Positions 40,025 through 48,324 of a DNA stretch of 64,000 bases are shown here, in pieces; the first letter of the stretch is position 1; each line of letters begins with the position of its first letter. The notes under the pieces are model-generated. The model searched no databases. It was given only the letters and a program-made list of their open reading frames with translations, and was not told the origin of the DNA. This DNA is from Bin87 sp034421995 (lineage in GTDB: Bacteria; Chloroflexota; Dehalococcoidia; Lucifugimonadales; UBA3495). The stretch spans positions 1 through 64,000 of the forward strand of contig DAOUJY010000057.1 of NCBI GenBank assembly GCA_034421995.1, in the 5' to 3' direction. The translations under genes and the position numbers were made by a program.

Positions 40025-40617
40025 CTACGTTGAACCAAAAGATAGCGGCCTTGTCGGCTGAAAGCAGGGAGCGGGTTTTGCAAGGTTCCAAAGCTCTCAT
40101 TGCAGCCGAGGCCGCCAATCGTTCCGGCTTGCGCAACCTGCGCGACGGCGCCTACCAGCGAGCCATCGCGGACTTCAGCAGAGCGTTGGAATTGGACCCC
40201 GATCACGCCGCCGCCTATAACAACCGGGGCCTTGCTTACGTTCACCAGTCCGACTATACGCAAGCCATCGCCGATTTCGATACCGCTTTAGACCTTGACC
40301 CGGAACTGTTTGAGTGCCTGGTCAACCGGGGGCTGGCGCACGATGAGCAATCCGACTACTCGCTGGCCCTGGCCGACTTCAGCAATGCGTTGCGCTTGCG
40401 CCCTGCTTTTGCTCCGGCCTACCACGGGCGTGGCTTGACGCGCTCCCACATGGGCGATTACGAAAAAGCCGCCCGCGACTTTGACCAAGCCATACGGCTA
40501 TCGTCAACCCCAGCCTACAACGATAAGCATTCGACCTATTTGCCGATAGGCGACACGGAGCTTGACGTTCCCGATAATCGCCAACAAATTCGTTCACTAC
40601 CCGAAGCCATGAGGTAA
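40021..40617 (+). CDS. TPR-repeat protein
   Basis: A 198-residue protein with about four 34-residue tetratricopeptide repeats. Clear units are AIADFSRALELDPDHAAAYN, AIADFDTALDLDPELFECLV and ALADFSNALRLRPAFAPAYH. A protein-binding scaffold is expected. Lies between trpE and trpG with no obvious link to tryptophan synthesis. The first few residues may once have followed the HigB-like fragment. Confidence 0.8.
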   Translation: MTTLNQKIAALSAESRERVLQGSKALIAAEAANRSGLRNLRDGAYQRAIADFSRALELDPDHAAAYNNRGLAYVHQSDYTQAIADFDTALDLDPELFECLVNRGLAHDEQSDYSLALADFSNALRLRPAFAPAYHGRGLTRSHMGDYEKAARDFDQAIRLSSTPAYNDKHSTYLPIGDTELDVPDNRQQIRSLPEAMR

Positions 40618-40619
40618 AA

Positions 40620-41060
40620 ATGCTCAAATCCTTCTTCCACACCGGCTTCATCGTCAAGGACCTGGAGGCTGCCCTCGCCTTCTACTCCGACGTGCTGGGC
40701 CTCACCCTGACCATGCGCACCGAGCGCACCGGCGACTTCCCCACCACCCTGCTGGGCTTCCCCGACACCCACATCAAGGGCGCATTCTTCGACATGGGCG
40801 ACGGCCACCAGCTTGAGCTGATCCAGTACATCAACCCGGAGGGCGGCTACGCCGACTTCGACAAGAACGACGTACGCGCCGCTCATCTCGCCTTCTACGT
40901 CGAGGACATCGACGCCTTCTATGAAAATACCCGCAACCGGGGACTGACCTATCCCACGCCGCCGGTGCCCATGTACGACGACGCCGGCAACATGGTCCGC
41001 AAAGCCTCCTACTGCCAGGACCCTGACGGCAACTGGCTCGAACTGGTGGAGCTGTACTAA
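40620..41060 (+). CDS. VOC/glyoxalase-like protein
   Basis: A 146-residue protein with two beta-alpha-beta-beta-beta modules of the vicinal oxygen chelate fold: FFHTGFIVKDLEAALAFYSD then HLAFYVEDIDAFYE, and a final DPDGNWLELVELY with the metal-binding Glu. Metal residues at about His7, His/Gln near HQLEL, and the final Glu are plausible. Substrate unknown. It starts three bases after the TPR stop. Confidence 0.85.
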   Translation: MLKSFFHTGFIVKDLEAALAFYSDVLGLTLTMRTERTGDFPTTLLGFPDTHIKGAFFDMGDGHQLELIQYINPEGGYADFDKNDVRAAHLAFYVEDIDAFYENTRNRGLTYPTPPVPMYDDAGNMVRKASYCQDPDGNWLELVELY

Positions 41061-41109
41061 CCAAAACCGACATTCCCACCTTTCCTCCCGCCATTCCCAC
41101 CTTTCCTCC

Positions 41110-41137
41110 CGTCATTCCGGCGAAAGCCGGAATCCAG
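41110..41137. repeat. Palindromic repeat upstream of trpG
   Basis: CGTCATTCCGGCGAAAGCCG plus GAATCCAG. Just before it, a 20-base unit CATTCCCACCTTTCCTCCCG occurs twice in tandem, from about 41071, and the repeat begins like a third, altered copy. Confidence 0.8.
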
Positions 41138-41175
41138 ACGCCCGGAAAACACAACGCGATGCAAGGCGCCGGCTT

Positions 41176-41766
41176 ATGCTTTTACTCATCGACAACTACG
41201 ACAGTTTCACCTACAACCTCTACCAGTACCTTTGCGAACTGGGCGCCGAGGTTGAGGTGGTTCGCAACGACAAGACCTCCATCGAGGACATCGAAGTCAT
41301 GCGGCCCGAGGGCATCGTAGTGTCCCCCGGTCCCTGCACCCCCCGGGAGGCCGGCGTCTCCAACGACGTCATCCGCCACTTCGGCCCCAGGCTGCCCGTC
41401 CTGGGCGTCTGCCTGGGCCACCAGTGCATCGGCGACGCCTACGGCGCGACGGTGGACCGGGCCGGCGAGATCCGCCACGGCAAGACCTCGATGATCCACC
41501 ACGACGGCAAGGGCGTCTTCGAGGGCCTGCCCAACCCCTTCGAGGCCATCCGCTACCACAGCCTGGTCATCTATCCCGACACCGTCCCCGAATTCCTGGA
41601 AGTCACCGCCTGGACCGATAACGGCCTCGTCATGGGCGTCCGCCACAAGGAGCTCCCGGTCGAGGGCGTCCAGTTCCACCCCGAATCCATAATGACCGCC
41701 GTGGGCCACGACCTGCTGCGCAACTACCTCAACCAGGTGGCCGAGTTTCACGCCCCTGCGTCGTAA
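41176..41766 (+). CDS. trpG: Anthranilate synthase component II (glutamine amidotransferase)
   Basis: A 196-residue class I amidotransferase. The start MLLLIDNYDSFTYNLYQYL is typical. The nucleophile Cys is in PVLGVCLGHQCIGDAYG, with the catalytic His and Glu in VQFHPESIMT. It supplies ammonia to TrpE. It is separated from trpE by a TPR and a VOC gene, so the operon has been opened up. Confidence 0.95.
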   Translation: MLLLIDNYDSFTYNLYQYLCELGAEVEVVRNDKTSIEDIEVMRPEGIVVSPGPCTPREAGVSNDVIRHFGPRLPVLGVCLGHQCIGDAYGATVDRAGEIRHGKTSMIHHDGKGVFEGLPNPFEAIRYHSLVIYPDTVPEFLEVTAWTDNGLVMGVRHKELPVEGVQFHPESIMTAVGHDLLRNYLNQVAEFHAPAS

Positions 41767-41777
41767 GCGTACCTAGC

Positions 41778-42332
41778 ATGTCATTGCGAGCGCTGCGTCG
41801 GATCGCAGTGGTCGGCACCTCAGGTTCAGGCAAAACCACGCTGGCCGCTGAGCTGGCGAACCGCCTCGGAGCGCCGCACGTTGAGTTGGACGCTTACCGG
41901 CACGGTCCGAATTGGGTTCCCACCCCGGACGACGAATTCAGACGGAACATCCACGACCGGCTATCGGGAGAACGGTGGGTAGCAGATGGGAATTACGGAC
42001 TGGTCAGGGACGTAGTTTGGGACCGAGCTACCGCCCTGGTGTGGCTGGATTACCCGTTCCCCGTGGTGTTCTGGCGGCTGTTTCGTCGGACGATGGTACG
42101 CGGCATAACCGGAGCAAAGTTATGGAACGGCAACCGGGAGATCCTGTGGAGACATTTTTTGACCAGAGACTCCCTTTTCCTGTGGGCACTCCAGACCCAC
42201 TGGAGGCGGAGGAAAACGGTCCCGGAGGCGTTGGCTGCGCCGGACTATGCGCATCTGGCCGTGCTGCGGTTCCGTTCACCCAGAGCGGCAGACACCTGGC
42301 TGAATTCAATCCCCAATGCCAGCGTACGCTAG
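41778..42332 (+). CDS. P-loop nucleoside kinase-like protein
   Basis: A 184-residue protein of the adenylate-kinase-like/DNA-topology-modulation (FlaR-type) group. The P-loop is VVGTSGSGKTTLAAELANRL. ELDAYRHGPNWVP and WVADGNYGLVRD follow, then an aromatic region with WLDYPFPVVFWRLFRRT. The phosphate acceptor is not known. Its start lies in a partial GTCATTGCGAGCG repeat. Confidence 0.75.
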   Translation: MSLRALRRIAVVGTSGSGKTTLAAELANRLGAPHVELDAYRHGPNWVPTPDDEFRRNIHDRLSGERWVADGNYGLVRDVVWDRATALVWLDYPFPVVFWRLFRRTMVRGITGAKLWNGNREILWRHFLTRDSLFLWALQTHWRRRKTVPEALAAPDYAHLAVLRFRSPRAADTWLNSIPNASVR

Positions 42333-42414
42333 GTCACGGACGAATCCTACAGCTATGAGACTGCCCAGGCCATATCCAGCCGTCTCCCTTTTCTGTCCGG
42401 CACGTCGGGCATTT

Positions 42415-43083
42415 TTACTTCCGCGAGTGTTCCGTCCGAACACGCTCACGGTATATCCTCATGCTCTTCTTCTTTTGATCCAAGCATCGTCGGCAACGCT
42501 TGCGGTTTCCTGATACTGGATTCTTTTTGCATTCCTTGCATAAGCCCTTATACAGCTCACACGCTCGCTTACAGTGAGGGGTTTTGTCTGCATGGTGGCA
42601 ACAACCAAGGGGTAAGGTCCTGCGCCGTGCCTTTCCCTCCCGGGCAAGTGTCTTACAATCATGGCAATTGCAAAATGGACGCGCGTGAGGATTACATTTC
42701 GAGCACCACTTCCGCGTGCGCAACCTGGCTACTGTAATGCCTTGCGCTTCGGCAGTTCGAGCTGCCGTGACATCGCTGTGGGTAACATCTTTACGCAGCT
42801 CGGCAAGGCTGTCTTTACATCGCACACATAAACCGGCATCTCGCACCGGCCATCGCTTAGGCGGCTTGCGGTACTGGAGACACGAGGCGCAGTGAAAGAA
42901 AAACGGCAAGTCCGTGGGATGCTTATTTTCGGTTAGCCCCCAAGCCTCGGTGCCGCTATTAATGCATATGCCCGGCGGATACGCGCCCGAACCTTGCGCG
43001 TATCCGCCCCATTCTTCCTCCGGAAGAGCGTCCCGAATCTCGTCGGGATGCACCGTCCACCAACGAGGCCAAAGTTCGGTCAT
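42415..43083 (-). CDS. Cys-rich multi-zinc-finger protein
   Basis: A 222-residue basic protein with many Cys pairs: FHCASCLQYRK, LCVRCKDSL, WCSKCNPHARPFCNCHDCKT, LCKECKKNPVSGNRKRCRRC. Several zinc ribbons are likely. It overlaps the upstream gene by ATGA and must be co-expressed with it. No family recognised; a nucleic-acid-binding role is inference. Confidence 0.6.
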   Translation of the reverse strand: MTELWPRWWTVHPDEIRDALPEEEWGGYAQGSGAYPPGICINSGTEAWGLTENKHPTDLPFFFHCASCLQYRKPPKRWPVRDAGLCVRCKDSLAELRKDVTHSDVTAARTAEAQGITVARLRTRKWCSKCNPHARPFCNCHDCKTLAREGKARRRTLPLGCCHHADKTPHCKRACELYKGLCKECKKNPVSGNRKRCRRCLDQKKKSMRIYRERVRTEHSRK

Positions 43084-44000
43084 GACGGAATCACCAAGGT
43101 GGTCTTGTCAACCGCCAACGGCTTGTCATAGACCATTTTGGGTTGCTTGCCGGCCTGCCAGCTGTTCCAAGCCGTGGCCGCTGCTCTGGGGAAGAACAAC
43201 CCGGGGGACCCTTTGGCCCGGCTAGGTTTTTTGGTAAGCAGCGTATTGCGCAGCCATTCGGCGGTTCCGCTTCCTTGCGTGGCAACATCCCGCCAGAAAG
43301 CAGCGGCTTCTTCGTTACCACATTCGGCGAAGGTTTCCACGACGATCGCAAGAATATTGGCAGCGTAAAGTTTGCTTTTGACTGGTGCTGACACGCTACC
43401 GTTTTGCAACAGGCTGTCCACTGCGCGGAAGCATTGCAACCGTTCATTTGCCCGATCAATGTTGTCTCTGACGGGCGGGGTCTTGCAGTTGAGAGGTAAG
43501 GTGTAATCCTTCCGCCATTTATTCTGTGACTCCGCAGCTGATACGATTTTCCCCTGCATCTGGTTGCTCAGACCTGTGAACCCTACTGCCCGTCCAATTA
43601 CGGCGGGAGGGCGCTTTTTCGCGTGCGCGTCCAACAGTGGGTAAATCCCTTGGATAGACCTGGTTAATCCATTCCAGAGGATGCGCACGTTCCACTCGCC
43701 GGACCACCCACTCTGGTGAGCTGCCAGCAACCGGTGTTGCCCATCGGCTAGTGCGGGAGTGCCATCGTCCTTGAAAGCGAACGTGATTTGACTGCCGGCC
43801 GCCCATTCGTTGTTAGTCATCATGTCGCTTAGCATACCAATGTGGCCGAAATCGGCATCACGCTGGCGCTCGAAGTTCATGGTTTGCACTATCTGGCCGG
43901 CGTCCTCAGCAGATAGATAAACCTTCTCGGTCGTCACCTCAGTGCCATCTCCGGGGGGTTCAGCAAATAGCGGATCCAATGCCTCAACAGGGGTTTTCAT
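43080..44000 (-). CDS. DGQHR-motif protein (ParB-like/phage-type)
   Basis: About 306 residues. The key segment FKDDGTPALADGQHRLLAAH resembles the DGQHR motif of ParB-like and DndB-like proteins. It is followed by VRILWNGLTRSIQGIYPLLDAHAKK. The rest is not recognised. The start at 44000 is placed after AAGGAGAGTTCT; an open frame runs to 44069. The upstream region is AT-rich. With the Cys-rich partner it looks like an acquired gene pair. Confidence 0.6.
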   Translation of the reverse strand: MKTPVEALDPLFAEPPGDGTEVTTEKVYLSAEDAGQIVQTMNFERQRDADFGHIGMLSDMMTNNEWAAGSQITFAFKDDGTPALADGQHRLLAAHQSGWSGEWNVRILWNGLTRSIQGIYPLLDAHAKKRPPAVIGRAVGFTGLSNQMQGKIVSAAESQNKWRKDYTLPLNCKTPPVRDNIDRANERLQCFRAVDSLLQNGSVSAPVKSKLYAANILAIVVETFAECGNEEAAAFWRDVATQGSGTAEWLRNTLLTKKPSRAKGSPGLFFPRAAATAWNSWQAGKQPKMVYDKPLAVDKTTLVIPS

Positions 44001-44223
44001 AGAACTCTCCTTGCGATGATTTGACTGTGCAGTCTCGCGCATTTTCTCACTGATTTTTGGCATAGTCAAGCCAAAATTCTGTCAAATTTTTATTGAGTTT
44101 TTCCTATACTTTTCATGAGTTTTTGACGTACTATATCTGGGATACTTCGTTCTCCGAATCGGTGCCAAGGTTGCTATACTACATATGCGCAAATCACATG
44201 GGCGTCCCGCAAGGAGGCCAACC

Positions 44224-45405
44224 ATGCCACCCGCCAACATCGGCCCCAGCGTCCTCGCCTGGCTCCCCGCCGAGCAGATCGAGGAATCGGCAATGCGGCA
44301 GATTGAAAACCTGTCACAGATGCCCTTCGTCTTCAAGCACGTCGCCGTGATGCCCGACTGCCACTTCGGCCTGGGCGCAACCGTCGGATCCGTGATCCCC
44401 ACCGTCCGCGCCATTATCCCCGCCGCCGTCGGCGTGGACATCGGCTGCGGGATGATCGCCGTCAAAACGCCCCTGAAGCGCTCGGATCTGCCCGATGACC
44501 GGTCCGGCATACGCCGGGCCATTGAGAGCCAGGTACCCCTCAGCGCCGGCCACTACAACCGCAGCGTCAAGAAGACCGCCCGCCCGCGCATCGAGCAGCT
44601 GGAGGCCAAAGCCGCCGAGCTGGACCGCCTCGATTTCTACGACAACCTCTCCAAAAACTGGCGCAACCAGCTGGGTTCCCTGGGCTCCGGCAACCACTTC
44701 ATCGAAATCGTGCTGGACGAAGAGGACTACGCCTGGGCCTTCCTCCACTCCGGCTCCCGGGGCATCGGCAATCGCCTCGCCACCCACCACATCGCCATTG
44801 CCAAGCAGTTGATGGAGAAGTGGTACATCAACCTGCCCGACGCCGACCTGTCCTACCTGGTGGAGGACACGCCAGAGTTCGACAACTACATGACCGACCT
44901 GGAGTGGGCGCAGGAATTCGCCCTCCTCAACCGCGAGGAGATGATGGAGCGCATCATCAAGATTCTCCAACACCGCTGCGGCGACTTTGAGGAAGTGGAG
45001 CGCATCCAGTGCCACCACAACTTCACCAAGCGCGAGCACCACTTCGGCAAGAACATCCTGGTCTCCCGCAAGGGCGCAATCGAGGCCCGCGACGGCCAGC
45101 TTGGCCTGATCCCCGGCTCCATGGGCGCCCGCAGCTACGTGGTGCGCGGCAAGGGCAACCGGGCTTCCTTCAACACCGCGCCCCATGGCGCCGGGCGACG
45201 ACTCAGCCGCAACCGCGCCCGCCAGTCCTTCACCATGGACGACTTCGACCGGGACATGGCCGGCATCGAGGTCAACCGCTCCGAAGCCTTCCTCGACGAA
45301 CTCCCCGGCGCCTACAAGGACATCGACCTGGTCATGGAACAGTCCGCCGACCTCGTCGAAATCCTCCACACCTTCCGCCAAATCATCAACGTCAAAGGCG
45401 AGTAG
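44224..45405 (+). CDS. rtcB: RNA ligase RtcB
   Basis: About 393 residues. Metal- and GTP-binding segments are HVAVMPDCHFGLGATVGSVI, VGVDIGCGMIAVKT, GSGNHFIEIVLDE, HSGSRGIGNRLATHHI, QCHHNFTKREHHF and the guanylylated-His region PHGAGRRLSRNRA. It joins 2',3'-cyclic phosphate ends to 5'-OH ends in tRNA splicing or RNA repair. The start follows AAGGAGGCCAACC. No archease gene is adjacent. It stands next to toxin-antitoxin modules whose RNase toxins could make repairable breaks. Confidence 0.93.
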   Translation: MPPANIGPSVLAWLPAEQIEESAMRQIENLSQMPFVFKHVAVMPDCHFGLGATVGSVIPTVRAIIPAAVGVDIGCGMIAVKTPLKRSDLPDDRSGIRRAIESQVPLSAGHYNRSVKKTARPRIEQLEAKAAELDRLDFYDNLSKNWRNQLGSLGSGNHFIEIVLDEEDYAWAFLHSGSRGIGNRLATHHIAIAKQLMEKWYINLPDADLSYLVEDTPEFDNYMTDLEWAQEFALLNREEMMERIIKILQHRCGDFEEVERIQCHHNFTKREHHFGKNILVSRKGAIEARDGQLGLIPGSMGARSYVVRGKGNRASFNTAPHGAGRRLSRNRARQSFTMDDFDRDMAGIEVNRSEAFLDELPGAYKDIDLVMEQSADLVEILHTFRQIINVKGE

Positions 45406-45460
45406 CGCCGCCCCTTGTCATTGCGAGCGCAGCGTGGCAATCTCGCCGCAGAGGATAAGC

Positions 45461-45685
45461 ATGCCCAACGCAGAACAACACCAGGAACCAAAGCCTCGCC
45501 CCTACGCCCATCTGACCGTCGATGAGCTGCGCAAGGTTGAAGAGCTCACCGACGAGGAATGGTTCGACGAGCTCGAAGCCCGTGGCATAATCACGCCGCC
45601 AAAAGATCCTACGGCGAAGATAATGCCGCCTAAACGGCCTTTGCCTCCCGGCGCTCTGGAGCGCTTCCTGAAGGAGCGGGGTTAG
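45461..45685 (+). CDS. Antitoxin of duplicated module, copy 1
   Basis: A 74-residue protein. LTVDELRKVEELTDEEWFDE is shared with copy 2. The tail (PPKDPTAKIMPPKRPLPPGA) is unique, ending LERFLKERG. No classical DNA-binding motif is visible; the call rests on position before a PIN toxin and the duplicated unit. The ATG lies right after a GCGAGCGCAGCG repeat, so the repeat forms its leader. Confidence 0.65.
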   Translation: MPNAEQHQEPKPRPYAHLTVDELRKVEELTDEEWFDELEARGIITPPKDPTAKIMPPKRPLPPGALERFLKERG

Positions 45686-45691
45686 TGAGCG

Positions 45692-46087
45692 ATGACACCT
45701 CCCGAACTCACGGTGGCCTATGTCGATTCCTCAGCAATGGTTGCCGTTGCTCGCGGCGAACCGAGCGCAGCCTTCGTTTCTCAACGGCTTTCGAGTTTCG
45801 GGAGGTTGGTATCCTCGAACCTTCTGGAAGCCGAGGTGCGCGCGGCATTTGCCCGGGAAGGGCACGAATTCGACCCAGGCATCCTGGACCCTATGCGGTG
45901 GATCATACCAATCCGCCCTCTCCACACCGAAATTGCCACCGTCCTCCAAGCCGGCTACCTCCGGGGCGCCGACCTCTGGCACGTAGCCAACGCCCTCTAC
46001 GCCGCCCGCACCATGCCCGGTCTGGCCTTCATAACCCTCGACCAACGGCAGCGGACTGTCGCCGCCGGCCTGGGCTTCCCGATCTGA
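45692..46087 (+). CDS. PIN-domain toxin of duplicated module, copy 1
   Basis: A 131-residue PIN protein. Acidic positions are in VAYVDSSAMVAV, SNLLEAEVRAAF, LRGADLWHVANAL and FITLDQRQRTV. It is a predicted RNase toxin. The last 50 residues are almost identical to copy 2, while the first half differs. Confidence 0.85.
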   Translation: MTPPELTVAYVDSSAMVAVARGEPSAAFVSQRLSSFGRLVSSNLLEAEVRAAFAREGHEFDPGILDPMRWIIPIRPLHTEIATVLQAGYLRGADLWHVANALYAARTMPGLAFITLDQRQRTVAAGLGFPI

Positions 46088-46204
46088 AACGAATTTCTCT
46101 CTGCGTCTCCGCCTCCCTGCGCCTTTGCGTTAAAATGCCCCTTGCCATTACCCAACCATTGTCATCCCGAGCGCAGCGTGGCAATCTCGCCGAAGAGGAT
46201 CAGC

Positions 46205-46426
46205 ATGCCCAACTCAGAACAACACCAGGAACCAAAGCCTCGCCCCTACGCCCATCTGACCGTCGATGAGCTGCGCAAGGTCGAAGACCTGACCGACGAG
46301 GAATGGTTCGACGAACTTCGCGCCAGGGGCATCCTGGTGCCGGCCTACGATGGGCCGCCGGAACCACTGCGGCCAATCGCGCATCGCCCCGGCGCTTTGG
46401 AGCGATTTCTAAAAGACCGTGGCTGA
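46205..46426 (+). CDS. Antitoxin of duplicated module, copy 2
   Basis: A 73-residue paralogue of 45461-45685. The first 40 residues are nearly identical (LTVDELRKVEDLTDEEWFDE); the region after GILVPAYDGPPE differs. The end, GALERFLKDRG, is again shared. Same repeat-derived leader. Confidence 0.65.
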   Translation: MPNSEQHQEPKPRPYAHLTVDELRKVEDLTDEEWFDELRARGILVPAYDGPPEPLRPIAHRPGALERFLKDRG

Positions 46427-46441
46427 TAGATCGTTTCCTGT

Positions 46442-46837
46442 ATGACACCGCTCCTTCTGACAGGCGCATACGTGGACACGTCGGCAGTGCTCTCCGTCGC
46501 ATTCGACGAACCAACCGCCCAGTCGGTAGCCCAGCGGTTGGCAGAGTTTCCCAGCTTGGTGTCTTCAAACCTGCTCGAGGCTGAAATGCGCTCGGCGCTG
46601 GTCCGTGAAGGGGATCCATTCACTCCTCGCTTGTTGTCCCGCATCGAATGGATCCTCCCGACTCGTCCCCTCCACGCCGAAATTGCCACCGTCCTCCAAG
46701 CCGGCTACCTCCGCGGCGCCGACCTCTGGCACGTAGCCAACGCCCTCTACGCCGCTCGCACCATGCCCGGTCTGGCCTTCATAACCCTGGACCAACGCCA
46801 GCAGACCGTAGCCGCCGGCCTGGGCTTCCCAATCTGA
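46442..46837 (+). CDS. PIN-domain toxin of duplicated module, copy 2
   Basis: A 131-residue paralogue of 45692-46087, with acidic positions in GAYVDTSAVLSV, SNLLEAEMRSAL, LRGADLWHVANAL and FITLDQRQQTV. The 3' half of the gene is nearly identical at DNA level to copy 1, suggesting gene conversion or a recent duplication with selection on the N-terminal half. Confidence 0.85.
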   Translation: MTPLLLTGAYVDTSAVLSVAFDEPTAQSVAQRLAEFPSLVSSNLLEAEMRSALVREGDPFTPRLLSRIEWILPTRPLHAEIATVLQAGYLRGADLWHVANALYAARTMPGLAFITLDQRQQTVAAGLGFPI

Positions 46838-46933
46838 AAGCAATCTACCTCTGCGTCTCCGCGCATTTGCGCCTTTGCGTTAAAATGCCCCTTGCCAAAG
46901 CCCAACCGCTCGACTCCTGACCAGGTGACCAAA

Positions 46934-48307
46934 ATGCCCACCATCGCCGCATACGTCTCCAACTACTCCGCCAACCTCCACTACCGCCACCTGCCCGCCG
47001 ACACCGTCCACCTGCTCAAGCGGATGATGATCGACACCATCGGGTGCGCCATCGGCGGTTACACCTCCGAGCCGGCCAAGATCGCCCGCGACCTGGCCGG
47101 CGACGTCACCGGCCACCGCCGGCCCGTCACCATCATCGGCAGCGGACTCACCAGCAGCCCCGAGCTGGCCACCTTCGCCAACGGCGTGATGATCCGCTAC
47201 CTGGACTTCAACGACGGCTACACCACCCTGGAATCGGGCCATCCCAGCGACAGCATCGCCGCCACCCTGGCCGGGGCGGAGCTGGCCGGCGCCGGCGGAC
47301 GCCGCCTGCTGGCCGCCACCGCCGTCGCCTACGAGGCGTTCTGCCGCTTCGGCGACGCCTTCAACATCCGGGCCCTGGGCTTCGATCACGTCACCAACGG
47401 CGCCATCGCCAGTTCTTTGGGCGCGGCGCGAGCGATGGGCCTGTCCGCCGCCCAGACCGAGCAGGCGCTGAACCTGGGCATCACCCCCAACCTGGCCCTG
47501 GGCCAGACCCGCGTCGGCGAGCTGTCCCACTGGAAGGGCTGCGCCTACGCCAACGCCAGCCGCAACGCCGTCTTCGCCGCCCTGCTGGCCGAGCGCGGAC
47601 TGACCGGACCGGCTCCGATATTCGAGGGCGAGCTGGGTTTCTTCAACGCCGTCACCAAGGGATCCTACGAACTGGAACCCTTCGGCGGTGACCAGGGCCA
47701 GCCCTTCAAGGTTCACGAGTGCAACATCAAGCAGTTCGCCCTGGGCCTCTACTCCCAGACCGTGGTGGAGGCAGCCCTCGCCGCCCGCAGCCAGGTGCCC
47801 GATTTTCGCGTCAACGACATCGAGGACGTCCACATCCGCACGCTGCAGAAGGCTATCGACATCATGGCCGGCGACGAGGAGAAGTATCACCCTCAGACCC
47901 GCGAGTCCGCGGACCACAGCATGCCCTACGCCACCGCCATCGCTCTGACCTACAACACTCTCAACCAGGGCCACTTCTCCGACGAGCATATCAACGATCC
48001 CGGCATCGCCACCCTGATCGGCCGCACTCGCATTGAGGCGTCCGATGAGGCCAACAACCGTTTCCCTGAAGCGATGCTCTGCAACCTCGACCTGCGAATG
48101 AGCAGCGGCCAGACCTATAGCGCCGAGATCGCCCAATTCCGCGGCCACCACCTCAACCCCATGACCGACGCCGAGGTCGAGGCCAAGTTCCGCGCTCTGT
48201 GCGAGAACCTGCTCACCCCCGACCAGACCGAAGAGCTACTGTCTCGCCTCTGGCGTCTGGAAGAAGAGGAAGACATCGGCGCCCTCCTCCGCCTCACTCG
48301 TATCTGA
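46934..48307 (+). CDS. MmgE/PrpD family protein
   Basis: About 457 residues, related to 2-methylcitrate dehydratase and cis-aconitate decarboxylase. Recognisable parts are MMIDTIGCAIGGYTSEPAKI, MIRYLDFNDGYTTLESGHPSD, AYEAFCRFGDAFNIRALGFD and SADHSMPYATAIALTYNT. The substrate is not evident. A dehydrogenase gene follows after 17 bases and is probably co-transcribed. Confidence 0.88.
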   Translation: MPTIAAYVSNYSANLHYRHLPADTVHLLKRMMIDTIGCAIGGYTSEPAKIARDLAGDVTGHRRPVTIIGSGLTSSPELATFANGVMIRYLDFNDGYTTLESGHPSDSIAATLAGAELAGAGGRRLLAATAVAYEAFCRFGDAFNIRALGFDHVTNGAIASSLGAARAMGLSAAQTEQALNLGITPNLALGQTRVGELSHWKGCAYANASRNAVFAALLAERGLTGPAPIFEGELGFFNAVTKGSYELEPFGGDQGQPFKVHECNIKQFALGLYSQTVVEAALAARSQVPDFRVNDIEDVHIRTLQKAIDIMAGDEEKYHPQTRESADHSMPYATAIALTYNTLNQGHFSDEHINDPGIATLIGRTRIEASDEANNRFPEAMLCNLDLRMSSGQTYSAEIAQFRGHHLNPMTDAEVEAKFRALCENLLTPDQTEELLSRLWRLEEEEDIGALLRLTRI

Positions 48308-48324
48308 CGGAGGACCGGATCATC

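Larger units (their letters stand above)
45415..46910. repeat. Tandem duplication of a toxin-antitoxin unit (about 745 bp)
   Basis: The unit 45415-46158 recurs at 46158-46910. Each copy has a GCGAGCGCAGCGTGGCAATC repeat just before the antitoxin ATG and a CTTTGCGTTAAAATGCCCCT stretch after the toxin. The 5' part of the antitoxin genes and the 3' part of the toxin genes are nearly identical between copies, while the middle differs. Confidence 0.8.
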
